A stretch of 64,000 nt of DNA, taken from the NCBI RefSeq assembly GCF_900240975.1, contig NZ_LT968776.1, positions 1,364,001 to 1,428,000 of the forward strand, in the 5' to 3' direction. A program made the translations under genes and the position numbers. Below are positions 1-9,344 of the stretch, piece by piece (the first letter of the stretch is position 1; every line of letters begins with the position of its first letter). The notes under the pieces are model-generated. The model searched no databases, was not told the origin of the DNA, and saw only the letters and a list, made by a program, of their open reading frames with translations. The DNA is from Mycobacterium sp. 4858. GTDB lineage: Bacteria; Actinomycetota; Actinomycetes; Mycobacteriales; Mycobacteriaceae.

Positions 1-456
1 GGTGTAGGGGACGCCGCCGAGCACCAGCCCGCCGCCCACCCCGGTGGACACCACCATGCCCAGCAGGAAGGCCGCGCCGCGACCCGCACCGCGCCAGTGC
101 TCCCCCAGCGCCATGCACAGGCCGTCGCCGGCCAGCCGCACGGGCACGCCCGGCACCGCGGCCGCCACCCGGTCGCGCAGCGGGAAGCCCTGCCACCCTC
201 CGATGTTGATGGGGCTGACGGTTCCGCCGTGCAGGTCGATGGGGCCGGCCGAGCCGATGCCGACGGCGCCGACCGCGCCGTCGGCCGCCCGCAGCGCGTC
301 GGCGATCGTCGCGTCGACCGCCGCCCAGACCTGCTCGGCCGCACCACGGCTCGGCGTGGGCCGGACAACGGTGTGCACCAGCACGCCGTCGGGGTCGGCG
401 AGGCCGGCGGCGATCTTGGTGCCGCCGATGTCCAGGCAGAGGGTGAGCGCGGTCAT
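1..456 (-). CDS. ROK-family sugar kinase (glucokinase-like), 3' end cut by window edge
   Basis: The N-terminal 152 residues of a ROK (repressor/ORF/kinase) family protein, expected to phosphorylate glucose or a related hexose with ATP in the cytoplasm. The protein begins with MTALTLCLDIGGTKIAAG, whose DIGGTK is the ATP-binding phosphate-1 motif, and contains GIGSAGPIDLHGGTV and STGVGGGLVLGG, both typical ROK segments. No N-terminal helix-turn-helix is present, so it is a kinase rather than a repressor. Its ATG overlaps the stop of the upstream gene in an ATGA, so translation is probably coupled within a three-gene mannosidase operon. It corresponds in position to Rv0650 of M. tuberculosis. 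The C-terminal zinc-binding and substrate part lies outside the window. Confidence 0.88.
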   Translation of the reverse strand, partial: MTALTLCLDIGGTKIAAGLADPDGVLVHTVVRPTPSRGAAEQVWAAVDATIADALRAADGAVGAVGIGSAGPIDLHGGTVSPINIGGWQGFPLRDRVAAAVPGVPVRLAGDGLCMALGEHWRGAGRGAAFLLGMVVSTGVGGGLVLGGVPYT

Positions 457-1067
457 CAGTGGCGGTGGACGTTGTCGGGTTGGCGGGGGTCGCCGGGATG
501 CTCGTAGCCCGGGGCGAGGCACACCAGCTCGGCTCGCCGCGCGTCCAGCCAGACGCGGAAGGCACGTCGGCGCGCGGCGCCCCGCAGATGGTCGGCGATC
601 GCCGGCCGCACGTCGTCCAGCGGCGGCCCGACCGGCGCCGGGGCGCGCCAGCCGTGCCGGTCGCGGCGCGGCTCGGCGAATCGCAGCGGGTTGCGGGCGT
701 GATAGGCGGCCACCTCCTCGTCGGTGACGCACACCGCGGCGGTCACGTCGGCAAATAGCGCCCGCGCGCGGGGATCGGCCAGCACCGCCGCGGCGACGCT
801 GCCCAGCTCCAGGCGGGCCGTCGCGTCGGGCAGCAGTTCGGCCTCGCCGGGCGCGCCCCGCCCCGTCAGGCCGCGCGCGTCGGCCTCGGCGGCGACCACC
901 CGCTCGGTGACGATCAGTTGGGTCAGCCAGCGCCGGAGTTGACGCCCCTCCCCGGTGCCGCCGGGCGGCAACGCGGTCGCGCCGGGCCCGCCGCGCAGCC
1001 GCGCCTCGGCGGCGTCGACCTCGTCGACACCGACCGGGACCCCGGCAACCGTCGCGACCACGCTCAT
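456..1067 (-). CDS. Small SurA/parvulin-N-like protein, traditionally annotated FabD2
   Basis: A 203-residue protein in the position of M. tuberculosis Rv0649, which carries the name malonyl-CoA:ACP transacylase FabD2. The sequence has no GxSxG acyltransferase motif and is far shorter than a real FabD (about 300 residues). It resembles the helical N-terminal region of SurA/PpiC-type foldases, including a segment DEEVAAYHARNPLRFAEP near residue 130, which is the usual pattern just before a rotamase domain. No rotamase domain follows, and no signal peptide is visible. The start ATG overlaps the mannosidase stop (ATGA), and its stop overlaps the ROK kinase start. Seen: lengths, motifs and overlaps. 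Inferred: the foldase-like origin; function unknown. Confidence 0.75.
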   Translation of the reverse strand: MSVVATVAGVPVGVDEVDAAEARLRGGPGATALPPGGTGEGRQLRRWLTQLIVTERVVAAEADARGLTGRGAPGEAELLPDATARLELGSVAAAVLADPRARALFADVTAAVCVTDEEVAAYHARNPLRFAEPRRDRHGWRAPAPVGPPLDDVRPAIADHLRGAARRRAFRVWLDARRAELVCLAPGYEHPGDPRQPDNVHRH

Positions 1068-4000
1068 GTCACGGTCACCCGCACGGCCGGGGAGTAGAGC
1101 AGCCGGCCGGCGCAGCCGACCCGGATCAGCGCCCACCACTGGCCGGGCTCCAGCCAGGCCGGAGGGCGCACGTCGAAGCCGAGGTCCGCGGCGCCGTGGG
1201 CGGGCAGCACCGCGCCCACCGCGGCGGGACCCAGCCATTCCCACGTCCCCCACGGACTGATCAGGTGCGCTTCCAGCGCCAGGTCCGCCCCGGCGTGGCT
1301 GGCGACCCGGAGGGTCAGCGCCGCCGTATCGCCGGCGGTCACCTCGACGTCGCCCGGGCCTTCGAGGAGATAGAACGGCTCCGCGCCGGCGGGCGCGCCG
1401 ACCTCGATGACGCACACGTCCTCGACCACCTGCCGCCACGCGGCCGGGACCTCCGCCCCGGCGAGGCGAAGCTGGGCGCGGACCGGGTACAGGCCGGGCC
1501 CGGCGGTGGCGGGCACCGACACCGCCACGTCGGCCTCGCGGTAGTCGCCGCCGCGCAGCGTGACGGGCAGCTCGTCGGGCTTCGCCGACCAGCCGTCCGG
1601 GCACACCAGCGTCACCGTTGCGGTCAGGGCGGCATCGCTGCAGTCGCTGGCCGCGGTGAGCCGCAGGGCGACCTCCTCGCCCGGTTCGGCGGCGGCCCGC
1701 GTGGGGTGCAGATGGGCGACGGCCGGCAGCCCGCCGAGCGGCGCGGGTCCCCGGTTGTGCAGCCAGTAGCGCGCGTAGAGCGGCTGGGCGGCTTCGGCGT
1801 GCGTGGCCGGCGCGCCGGCCGCCGTCACCGCCCGGGGCGCCTCGAACCGCGCCAGCACCGTGGCCACCCGATAGCCGTGCAGGTCGAGCGGGCGGTGGCC
1901 GTCGCGCGGGGTTTCGAGGAGATCGGCGTCGCGGAATCCGCTGACCTCGGCGACGTCGGAGCCGATCACCACGCCGGCCCCCGCCCCCGTCGTTTCCACC
2001 AGGCGCAGCGCCACCGCGCGCGGGTCGACCGGACGGGCGCTGCCCGCCGCGAGCGGGTTGCCGGCCGCCTTGAGGGCCGCCAGCTGCACACCACCTTCGG
2101 GCTCGACGCGCAACAGCGACCCGGACGGGGGCAACGCGCCCGCCGCACGCCCGCACACACACGCGAGCAGCGGGTGGGAGAACTGCGCGCTGCGGGCGGG
2201 CACGTCGGCGCGCCGCCAGTCGCCCGCGCCCGCGATCAGCGCGTAGTCGAAAACGTGGGTCCAGTGCTGGAGCTGGAAGTTCGAGCCGTCCGGGGCCGTG
2301 CGGCGCGGTTCGTCGATCCAGATGCCCGACGGCCAACCGGTGCAGGACCGCAGCAACGCGGTGTGCAGGGTGCCCTCGGTGTCGACGGCGAAGCTGGGCA
2401 CCCCGCGGTTGAGGAGCGCGACGGTGCGGTCCTCGTGTTCGCCGCCGCCCGCCGGCGGCCGCTGGGTCACGACCACCTCCGCGTCACCCAGGTCCTCGGC
2501 CACCGACGCGATCGCGGCGGCCAGGCTTTCGTCGTCGCGGCCGGCGATCACCAGCACCGGCAGGGCCCGCACCGCGCGCAGGTCCGCGCCGGGCACCCAC
2601 ACCGCGGCCAACGGGGTCGCGGCCGGCACCCAAACCCTGGCCCGGCCGGTCGCCGCCAATTGGCGGTCGAGTTCCTCGCCGTACGCCGCGTCGGCGGCTG
2701 CCAGCACGGCCCGGGTGAAGGCGTTTCGGGCGGGCCCGCCCAGCGCGATGCGCACGTCGGGCAGGTTCGAATCGACCTCGAGGTGGCCGTAGCGCGGCTT
2801 GTCCGCGCCGCTGCATGTCGCCGTCACCCCGGCCCGGACCAGCGCGACCATCAGCCCTCGGGCCAGCGGCGCCGACACCGCCTCGTCCGGCGCCACCACC
2901 TCGGCCACCGAGACCGCCCGCACGGCTTGGCCGTCGGGCGAACCCACCCGGACCCGCGCCGCCGACGAGAGGCCGAACCAGCCGTAGGCCGGGTTGTCCA
3001 GCGTCCACGGATGCTGGGCGGTGTCCACCGACTCGGGCCCCCCGCCGGGCGGGTGCAGCAGCGCGAAACCCCGCCCGATAACGGCGTCGCCGACCTCGCT
3101 GACCGGCATGGCGCCCGGCACCGGGCACGGCCACCGCAGCCGCACGAGGCGGTCGGCCCCGGTGAATTCGTCGATGGTGGTGCGGCAGTCCACCCGCGGG
3201 ACGCCGCGCCACAGGGTCAGGGTTTGGGTGTAGCGCAGCAGCGCGCCGATCCGCCCGGTGACGACCAGCCGCTGCCCGAGCGGGCCGTGGTAGGCACGCG
3301 CCCGGGCCGGGAAGGCCGACGAGCACACCACCGGCCCCTTGGGCAGCAGGTGCCACGGGCCCTCGGCCTGCGTCGGGTGCGCCGCGTATTCCTCGTAGAC
3401 GGCCAGCTCGTTGCCCACCCGGCCGTCGGCGATCAGCTCGCGGCCGTCCTGCAGCAGGGACGCGACTCCCCCGCCACGCTGGGGGTCGACCTCGACGCGG
3501 TAATGCTCGTTGGCGATCGCCGAGCCGGGCAGCGGTTCCCAGCCGGCCGATTCGGCGCCGGGCACCAGGCGGTAGGCCCGCCAGCCCAACGACGGCACCT
3601 CGCGCGCCAACCAGGTCACCGACCGGCCGCCGTGCTCGACGTGCGCCGGCAGCTGGGTCCCGTCCGCGTCCAGCACCCGGACGCCCGCGCTCAGCGGCGG
3701 GTCGAGCCGGGCGGTGACGATGTCGGTGCGCCGCTGCGCAAGCGGGTTCCACACGACGACGTCGCCGCCGACCGCGCCGGACAGCAGCGCCAGTGCGGCG
3801 TCGCGGGTCGCGCGGCCCAGCTCCCACGCGTCGCGCCAGCCGGTCAGCAGGTCGAGGTAGACCTGGTCGGACTCCGAGCCGGTGATCCCGTCGTGGTGCG
3901 CGCCGTAGGCCAGCTGCACCCACGCCTTGGCCAGCGCCGCCTGCGGGTACTCGGCGCCGGCCAGCAGTCCGGCGAACACGGCGAACCGCTCGGCCTGAAG

Positions 4001-5242
4001 CACCGCGTTCTCCGCGGCCCGGTTGGCCTGTTTGGTGTCGATGTAGGAGACGTCCTTGCCGGTGTAGATCGGGTTCATGTCGCGGGTCTGCGGCGACGGC
4101 GTCCGGCCGCCCTCGGCCAGTTCGGCGCGCGCGGCCGCGAAGAACTCCCGTGGCAGCGCGCACACGAAGCGCGGCCAGGTGTAGCGCGAGGCCCAGTCGC
4201 GGTGGATGGCGGTGACCCACTTGTTCGGCGGCGTGTAGTCGGTGCCGACGGGCAGCAGCACGTTGCGCGTCAGCGCGACCTTCTTGAGCTGATCGAACAG
4301 CGCGAGGGTGGCGTCCTCGGCCTCCGCCAGCGAGGTGGACGAGTCCATCCACCAGCCCGCCGAGTAGTGCGCGGGCATGTAGTGGGTGAGCAGGCCGCGG
4401 CCCGACGGCGAGATCCACTCGAACTCGCTGCTGAACTGCATCCGCTCGACGTCCCCGCTCAGGGCCGGGCCCCACTGGTGGTGCGGGCCGCGGGCCCACG
4501 AGCTCGACGTCAGCCCGGCGTCGGCGGCCAGCCCGGGGAACTGCGGGTCGTGGCCGAACACGTCCAGCTGCCAGGCGGTGGCCGGGTCGGCGCCCAGCAC
4601 GTCACGCTGGAAACCCATGCCGTGCACCAGGTTTCGAATCGTCGTTTCCGGGCTGGTCAGGTTGGTATTGGGTTCGTTGTAGGTGCCGCCCATCACCTCG
4701 ACGCGGCCCTGCGCGATGAAGCGGCGCAGGTCGGCGCGGTCCTCCGGGCGGGTGTCCCAGTAGGGCTTGAGGTAGTCGACCTCGGCCAGCACGAACTTGT
4801 ACTCGGGTTCGCGACGCGCCATTTCCAGGTGCGCGTGCACCAGCTCGAACCCGTTGGTCTGCCGGGCGCGGCCCGGCGGGTCCTCGGTCCATTCGCTGGT
4901 GTAGGCGCCCTGGGTGTTCCACCAGACCGGGTCGTAGTGGAAGTGGCTGACCATGAACATGGTCCAGCCAGGCTCGGCCACGACGAACTCGAACGGCTCG
5001 GCGGCGCCGGCGGCCAGCACCCGCGCCGCGCGCCGCTGCCCGACGACCGGGTGGTCCACCCGGACGGGGACCTCGACGACCTCCTCGCCGCCCCCGGCGA
5101 CCGCCTCCCCGCGCAGACCGTCCCCTTCGACGCGGACCGGCGTCGGCTCGCATGCTCCGGCGACGACGACGCGGGCGACCTGCAACGGCGCGTCCGGCGG
5201 CCCGACGAAAAGCTGCGTCGAGTCCGCCGAAACCAGCTGCAT
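1064..5242 (-). CDS. GH38-family alpha-mannosidase
   Basis: A large (1392 aa) glycoside hydrolase family 38 protein that should release alpha-linked mannose from glycans, matching Rv0648 in position. GH38 landmarks are visible: HFHYDPVWW near residue 100, where His and Asp are metal ligands, and WQLDVFGHDPQFPG near residue 245, where the Asp after the Leu is the expected nucleophile. A GH38 C-terminal beta region follows, and an extra C-terminal part (roughly 1150-1392) looks like repeated immunoglobulin-type beta modules. There is no signal peptide, which suggests a cytosolic role in mannan or lipoglycan turnover. It is first in an operon with the small FabD2-named protein and the ROK kinase, consistent with mannose salvage (inference). 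The upstream spacer suggests a leaderless start at this ATG. Confidence 0.9.
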   Translation of the reverse strand: MQLVSADSTQLFVGPPDAPLQVARVVVAGACEPTPVRVEGDGLRGEAVAGGGEEVVEVPVRVDHPVVGQRRAARVLAAGAAEPFEFVVAEPGWTMFMVSHFHYDPVWWNTQGAYTSEWTEDPPGRARQTNGFELVHAHLEMARREPEYKFVLAEVDYLKPYWDTRPEDRADLRRFIAQGRVEVMGGTYNEPNTNLTSPETTIRNLVHGMGFQRDVLGADPATAWQLDVFGHDPQFPGLAADAGLTSSSWARGPHHQWGPALSGDVERMQFSSEFEWISPSGRGLLTHYMPAHYSAGWWMDSSTSLAEAEDATLALFDQLKKVALTRNVLLPVGTDYTPPNKWVTAIHRDWASRYTWPRFVCALPREFFAAARAELAEGGRTPSPQTRDMNPIYTGKDVSYIDTKQANRAAENAVLQAERFAVFAGLLAGAEYPQAALAKAWVQLAYGAHHDGITGSESDQVYLDLLTGWRDAWELGRATRDAALALLSGAVGGDVVVWNPLAQRRTDIVTARLDPPLSAGVRVLDADGTQLPAHVEHGGRSVTWLAREVPSLGWRAYRLVPGAESAGWEPLPGSAIANEHYRVEVDPQRGGGVASLLQDGRELIADGRVGNELAVYEEYAAHPTQAEGPWHLLPKGPVVCSSAFPARARAYHGPLGQRLVVTGRIGALLRYTQTLTLWRGVPRVDCRTTIDEFTGADRLVRLRWPCPVPGAMPVSEVGDAVIGRGFALLHPPGGGPESVDTAQHPWTLDNPAYGWFGLSSAARVRVGSPDGQAVRAVSVAEVVAPDEAVSAPLARGLMVALVRAGVTATCSGADKPRYGHLEVDSNLPDVRIALGGPARNAFTRAVLAAADAAYGEELDRQLAATGRARVWVPAATPLAAVWVPGADLRAVRALPVLVIAGRDDESLAAAIASVAEDLGDAEVVVTQRPPAGGGEHEDRTVALLNRGVPSFAVDTEGTLHTALLRSCTGWPSGIWIDEPRRTAPDGSNFQLQHWTHVFDYALIAGAGDWRRADVPARSAQFSHPLLACVCGRAAGALPPSGSLLRVEPEGGVQLAALKAAGNPLAAGSARPVDPRAVALRLVETTGAGAGVVIGSDVAEVSGFRDADLLETPRDGHRPLDLHGYRVATVLARFEAPRAVTAAGAPATHAEAAQPLYARYWLHNRGPAPLGGLPAVAHLHPTRAAAEPGEEVALRLTAASDCSDAALTATVTLVCPDGWSAKPDELPVTLRGGDYREADVAVSVPATAGPGLYPVRAQLRLAGAEVPAAWRQVVEDVCVIEVGAPAGAEPFYLLEGPGDVEVTAGDTAALTLRVASHAGADLALEAHLISPWGTWEWLGPAAVGAVLPAHGAADLGFDVRPPAWLEPGQWWALIRVGCAGRLLYSPAVRVTVT

Positions 5243-5248
5243 GCCCGC

Positions 5249-5274
5249 ACTTTACGGCGCGGGGGACCTAATAT
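5249..5274. promoter_or_regulatory. Divergent -10 elements for leaderless mannosidase and DinB transcripts
   Basis: The 38 bp between the two divergent ATGs hold TAATAT at 5269-5274 on the plus strand, six bases before the DinB-like ATG (5281), and TAAAGT on the minus strand (5254-5249), six bases before the mannosidase ATG (5242). Both fit the mycobacterial TANNNT -10 pattern with the start point on the initiation codon. Neither gene has a Shine-Dalgarno sequence in this space. The -35 zone of each promoter covers the -10 of the other, so they probably exclude each other. Confidence 0.5.
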
Positions 5275-5280
5275 CCGAGA

Positions 5281-5883
5281 ATGCCCGCTCTTGCCCGGCC
5301 CGTGGCCGACGAACGTAGCGCACTGCGCGAATTCCTGCAGTTTCACCAGAGTGCCTACTTCGCCGTCAGCTACGGCCTCACCGACGAACAGGCGCGGTCC
5401 GCCCCGTCGGTCAGCGCCCTGTCGATCGGCGGCCTGGTCAAGCACGCCACCGGCATGCAGCGCAGCTGGATGGCGCGGGTCGCGGCCGCGCCGGGCGCCC
5501 CGCCGAAGGACCCCCGGCCGTTCGAGCAGATCACCAGGGAGTTCGCGGACCAGCACGTGATGCGGCCCGACGAGACGCTGGACGGGCTGCTGCGGGCGTT
5601 CGCCGAACAGAACGCGACGACGCTGCGGCTGGCCGAGACCGCGGACCTCGACGCCGCGGTGCCGGTGCCGAAGGACATCCCCTGGTTTCCCAAGGATCAG
5701 GAGGCCTGGTCGGTGCGCTGGGTGATCCTGCACGTCATCAACGAGCTGGCCCGGCACGCCGGGCACGCCGACATCATCCGCGAAACCATCGACGGCGCCA
5801 CCATGTACGAGCTGATCGCGGGGCTCGAGGGCTGGGCGATCGAGGGCTGGGTGCAGCCCTGGAGCCCGGGGGCGAGATCCTGA
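5281..5883 (+). CDS. DinB-superfamily (DUF664-like) protein
   Basis: A 200-residue four-helix-bundle protein of the DinB/YfiT superfamily. Members are often metal- and mycothiol-dependent enzymes in actinobacteria, but this one has no assigned reaction. Metal ligands are suggested by LVKHATGMQRSWM near residue 50 and by INELARHAGHADIIRE near residue 160, where the HAGH pair is the classic C-terminal ligand site. The protein is soluble and has no signal peptide. It is transcribed divergently from the mannosidase across a 38-bp gap, probably as a leaderless message. A long hairpin follows its stop codon. Family assignment is firm; the substrate is unknown. Confidence 0.8.
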   Translation: MPALARPVADERSALREFLQFHQSAYFAVSYGLTDEQARSAPSVSALSIGGLVKHATGMQRSWMARVAAAPGAPPKDPRPFEQITREFADQHVMRPDETLDGLLRAFAEQNATTLRLAETADLDAAVPVPKDIPWFPKDQEAWSVRWVILHVINELARHAGHADIIRETIDGATMYELIAGLEGWAIEGWVQPWSPGARS

Positions 5884-5960
5884 CCGCCGAACCGTCGCCC
5901 AACGTGCATTCAGGGCGAAATCCGGCCCGATTTTTCGCCGTGGATGCACGCTCGGCGGTC
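5882..5960. terminator. Segmented intergenic hairpin after the DinB-like gene
   Basis: Three nested complementary segments: GACCGCCG (5882-5889) with CGGCGGTC (5953-5960), CGTGCAT (5903-5909) with ATGCACG (5944-5950), and GGCGAAA (5914-5920) with TTTCGCC (5933-5939). This makes a long imperfect stem with an asymmetric bulge and a 12-nt loop. It starts at the stop codon of the DinB-like gene and precedes the ABC1 kinase gene. A terminator without a U-tract, or a dispersed mycobacterial repeat, are the likely readings. Confidence 0.5.
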
Positions 5961-6029
5961 TTCAGTCGCCGGTGACCGCGGCCACAGCGAGTTGGGACTT
6001 GACACCCCAGATTTGGCAGACTGCTTTAG

Positions 6030-7376
6030 ATGAGCTCTAGCAAGCACCGCGACGGGGCCCGGCTGGACCGGGTGCCGCTGCCGGTCGAGGCGGCCCGGGT
6101 GGCCGTCACCGGTTGGCAGGTCACCCGCACCGCCGCTCGTGTCGTCACCAAGCTGCCGGGCCGGGGCCCGTGGCAGCAGAAGGTGATCAAGCAGCTCCCG
6201 CAGACCTTCGCCGACCTCGGCCCGACGTACGTGAAATTCGGGCAGATCATCGCCTCGAGCCCCGGGGCGTTCGGCGAATCGCTGTCCCGCGAGTTCCGCG
6301 GCCTGCTCGACCGGGTGCCGCCCGCCGACACCGACGAGGTGCACAAGCTCTTCGTCGAGGAGCTCGGCGGCGACCCGGCCGAGCTGTTCGCCAAGTGGGA
6401 AGAGGAGCCGTTCGCGTCGGCGTCCATCGCCCAGGTGCACTACGCGACCCTGCACACCGGTGAGGAGGTGGTCGTCAAGATTCAGCGCCCGGGCATCCGC
6501 CGCCGGGTGGCCGCCGACCTGCAGATCCTCAAGCGCTTCGCCCAGGCCGTCGAGCTGGCCAAGCTGGGTCGCCGGCTCTCGGCGCAGGACGTGGTCGCGG
6601 ACTTCTCCGACAACCTGGCCGAGGAGCTGAACTTCCGGCTCGAGGCGCAGTCGATGGAGGCCTGGGTATCGCACCTGCACGCCTCCCCACTGGGCCGCAA
6701 CATCCGGGTGCCGCAGGTGTTCTGGGATTTCACCAGCGACCGGGTGCTGACGATGGAACGGGTGCACGGCATCCGCATCGACGACGTCGCCGCCATCCGC
6801 AAGGCCGGCTTCGACGGCACCGAGCTGGTCAAGGCGCTGCTGTTCTCGCTGTTCGAGGGCGGGCTGCGGCACGGGCTCTTCCACGGCGACCTGCACGCCG
6901 GCAACCTCTATGTCGACGATCAGGGCCGCATCGTGTTCTTCGACTTCGGGATCATGGGCCGCATCGACCCGCGCACCCGCTGGCTGCTGCGCGAGCTGGT
7001 GTACGCGCTGCTGGTCAAGAAGGACCACGCCGCGGCGGGCAAGATCGTGGTGCTGATGGGCGCCGTGGGCACCGTGAAGCCCGAGGCCCAGGCCGCCAAG
7101 GACCTGGAGCGCTTCGCCACGCCGCTGACCATGCAGACGCTGGGCGACATGTCCTACGCCGACATCGGGCGGCAGCTGTCGGCCCTGGCCGACGCCTACG
7201 ACGTCAAGCTGCCCCGCGAGCTGGTGCTGATCGGCAAGCAGTTCCTCTACGTCGAGCGGTACATGAAATTGCTCGCCCCCAAATGGCAGATGATGTCCGA
7301 CCCGCAACTGACCGGCTACTTCGCCAACTTCATGGTCGAGGTCAGCCGCGAGTACGAATCCGACATCGAGGTCTGA
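6030..7376 (+). CDS. ABC1/UbiB-type atypical kinase
   Basis: A 448-residue member of the ABC1 (AarF/UbiB/ADCK) atypical kinase family, matching Rv0647c. Visible family features are the KxGQ-type motif YVKFGQIIASSPGAF at about residue 67, the lysine in VVKIQRPG near 150, HGDLHAGNLYVDDQGR near 290 (catalytic loop) and FFDFGIMG just after it (DFG metal site). Family members act in lipid or quinone homeostasis through ATPase activity. Mycobacteria make menaquinone, so a ubiquinone role is unlikely and the real substrate is open. The gene overlaps lipG by one base (TGATG) and leads into the mycolic acid methyltransferase genes. A TTGACA lies at 5999-6004, but no convincing -10 sits at normal spacing. 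Confidence 0.9.
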   Translation: MSSSKHRDGARLDRVPLPVEAARVAVTGWQVTRTAARVVTKLPGRGPWQQKVIKQLPQTFADLGPTYVKFGQIIASSPGAFGESLSREFRGLLDRVPPADTDEVHKLFVEELGGDPAELFAKWEEEPFASASIAQVHYATLHTGEEVVVKIQRPGIRRRVAADLQILKRFAQAVELAKLGRRLSAQDVVADFSDNLAEELNFRLEAQSMEAWVSHLHASPLGRNIRVPQVFWDFTSDRVLTMERVHGIRIDDVAAIRKAGFDGTELVKALLFSLFEGGLRHGLFHGDLHAGNLYVDDQGRIVFFDFGIMGRIDPRTRWLLRELVYALLVKKDHAAAGKIVVLMGAVGTVKPEAQAAKDLERFATPLTMQTLGDMSYADIGRQLSALADAYDVKLPRELVLIGKQFLYVERYMKLLAPKWQMMSDPQLTGYFANFMVEVSREYESDIEV

Positions 7377-8281
7377 TGCAGGTTCGCACCGGCAACGCCA
7401 TATCCGGCGACCTCAAGCTCTACTACGAGGACATGGGCGACATCGATCACCCGCCCGTGCTGCTCATCATGGGGCTGGGCGCCCAGCTGCTGCTGTGGCG
7501 CACGGCGTTCTGCGAACAGTTGGTCGGCCATGGGCTGCGCGTCATCCGCTACGACAACCGCGACGTCGGCCTGTCGAGCAAGACCCAGCACCGCAGCTCG
7601 GGGCAGCCGCTGGTGACCCGGTTGGTGCGCTCCTGGCTGGGTCTGCCCAGCCCAGCGGCGTACACGCTCGAGGACATGGCCGACGACGCCGCGGCCGTGC
7701 TGGATCATCTCGGCATCGCGGACGCGCACATCGTGGGCGCGTCGATGGGCGGCATGATCGCCCAGATCTTCGCCGGACGGTTCCGCCACCGGACGAAAAC
7801 GCTGGCCGTCATCTTCTCCAGCAACAATTCGGCTTTCCTGCCGCCGCCGGCCCCGCGCGCGTTGCTGGCGCTGCTGAAGGGCCCGCCGCCGGGTTCGCCC
7901 CGCGAGGTGATCATCGACAACGCGGTGCGTGTCGGCAACATCATCGGCAGCCCGCGCTACCGGGTGCCCGAAGAGCAGGCCCGCGCCGAGGCCGCGGAGG
8001 GCTACGACCGCAACTACTACCCGCAGGGCGTCGCGAGGCATTTCGGCGCGGTGCTGGGCAGCGGCAGCCTGCGTCGGTACAACCGCCGGACCGCCGCCCC
8101 CACCGTGGTCATCCACGGCCGGGCGGACAAGCTGATGCGGCCCTTCGGCGGCCGCGCGGTGGCCCGGGCCATCGACGGCGCTCGATTGGTGTTATTCGAC
8201 GGGATGGGACATGATCTGCCACAACAGTTGTGGGACCAGGTGATCGGTGTGCTGACGAGCAACTTCGCCGAAGCGAACTGA
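7376..8281 (+). CDS. lipG: Alpha/beta hydrolase LipG
   Basis: A 301-residue alpha/beta-hydrolase, the same length as LipG (Rv0646c), which has been described as a thioesterase/phospholipase-like enzyme. Nucleophile elbow GASMGGMI falls near residue 123, the oxyanion-region sequence is LIMGLGAQ near 24, and the last-strand histidine is in GMGHDLP near 280. There is no signal peptide. The chosen ATG overlaps the ABC1 kinase stop (TGATG), so the genes are translationally coupled; a longer reading starting at 7283 would lie inside the kinase gene. Being sandwiched between the kinase and mmaA1 suggests work on mycolic or other lipid precursors (inference). Confidence 0.88.
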   Translation: MQVRTGNAISGDLKLYYEDMGDIDHPPVLLIMGLGAQLLLWRTAFCEQLVGHGLRVIRYDNRDVGLSSKTQHRSSGQPLVTRLVRSWLGLPSPAAYTLEDMADDAAAVLDHLGIADAHIVGASMGGMIAQIFAGRFRHRTKTLAVIFSSNNSAFLPPPAPRALLALLKGPPPGSPREVIIDNAVRVGNIIGSPRYRVPEEQARAEAAEGYDRNYYPQGVARHFGAVLGSGSLRRYNRRTAAPTVVIHGRADKLMRPFGGRAVARAIDGARLVLFDGMGHDLPQQLWDQVIGVLTSNFAEAN

Positions 8282-9229
<948 letters not shown>

Positions 9230-9344
9230 TGACCGCGCCTCATACGGGTGGGGCTGGACAAGTTCGGTATCGTTGCACGTCAAACCCGCCGAGCAGTGCG
9301 TGGGTAATCGGCAGCGAACTCCTTCGGAGCAGAACAGGACGAAA

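Noticed and set aside
2484..4499. A 671-codon minus-strand frame inside the mannosidase gene
   Set aside because: It is a shifted frame of the same gene, low-complexity Arg/Ala/Pro sequence without a domain.
1196..5560. A 1454-codon open frame on the plus strand opposite the GH38 mannosidase
   Set aside because: It is an antisense shadow caused by high GC at third codon positions. Its composition is rich in Arg, Gly, Pro, Gln and His with no recognisable domain, and the opposite strand has clear GH38 motifs.
5999..6027. TTGACA as -35 for the ABC1 kinase gene
   Set aside because: No TANNNT -10 lies 16-18 bases downstream; the nearest T-rich stretch would be wrongly spaced and overlaps the start codon.
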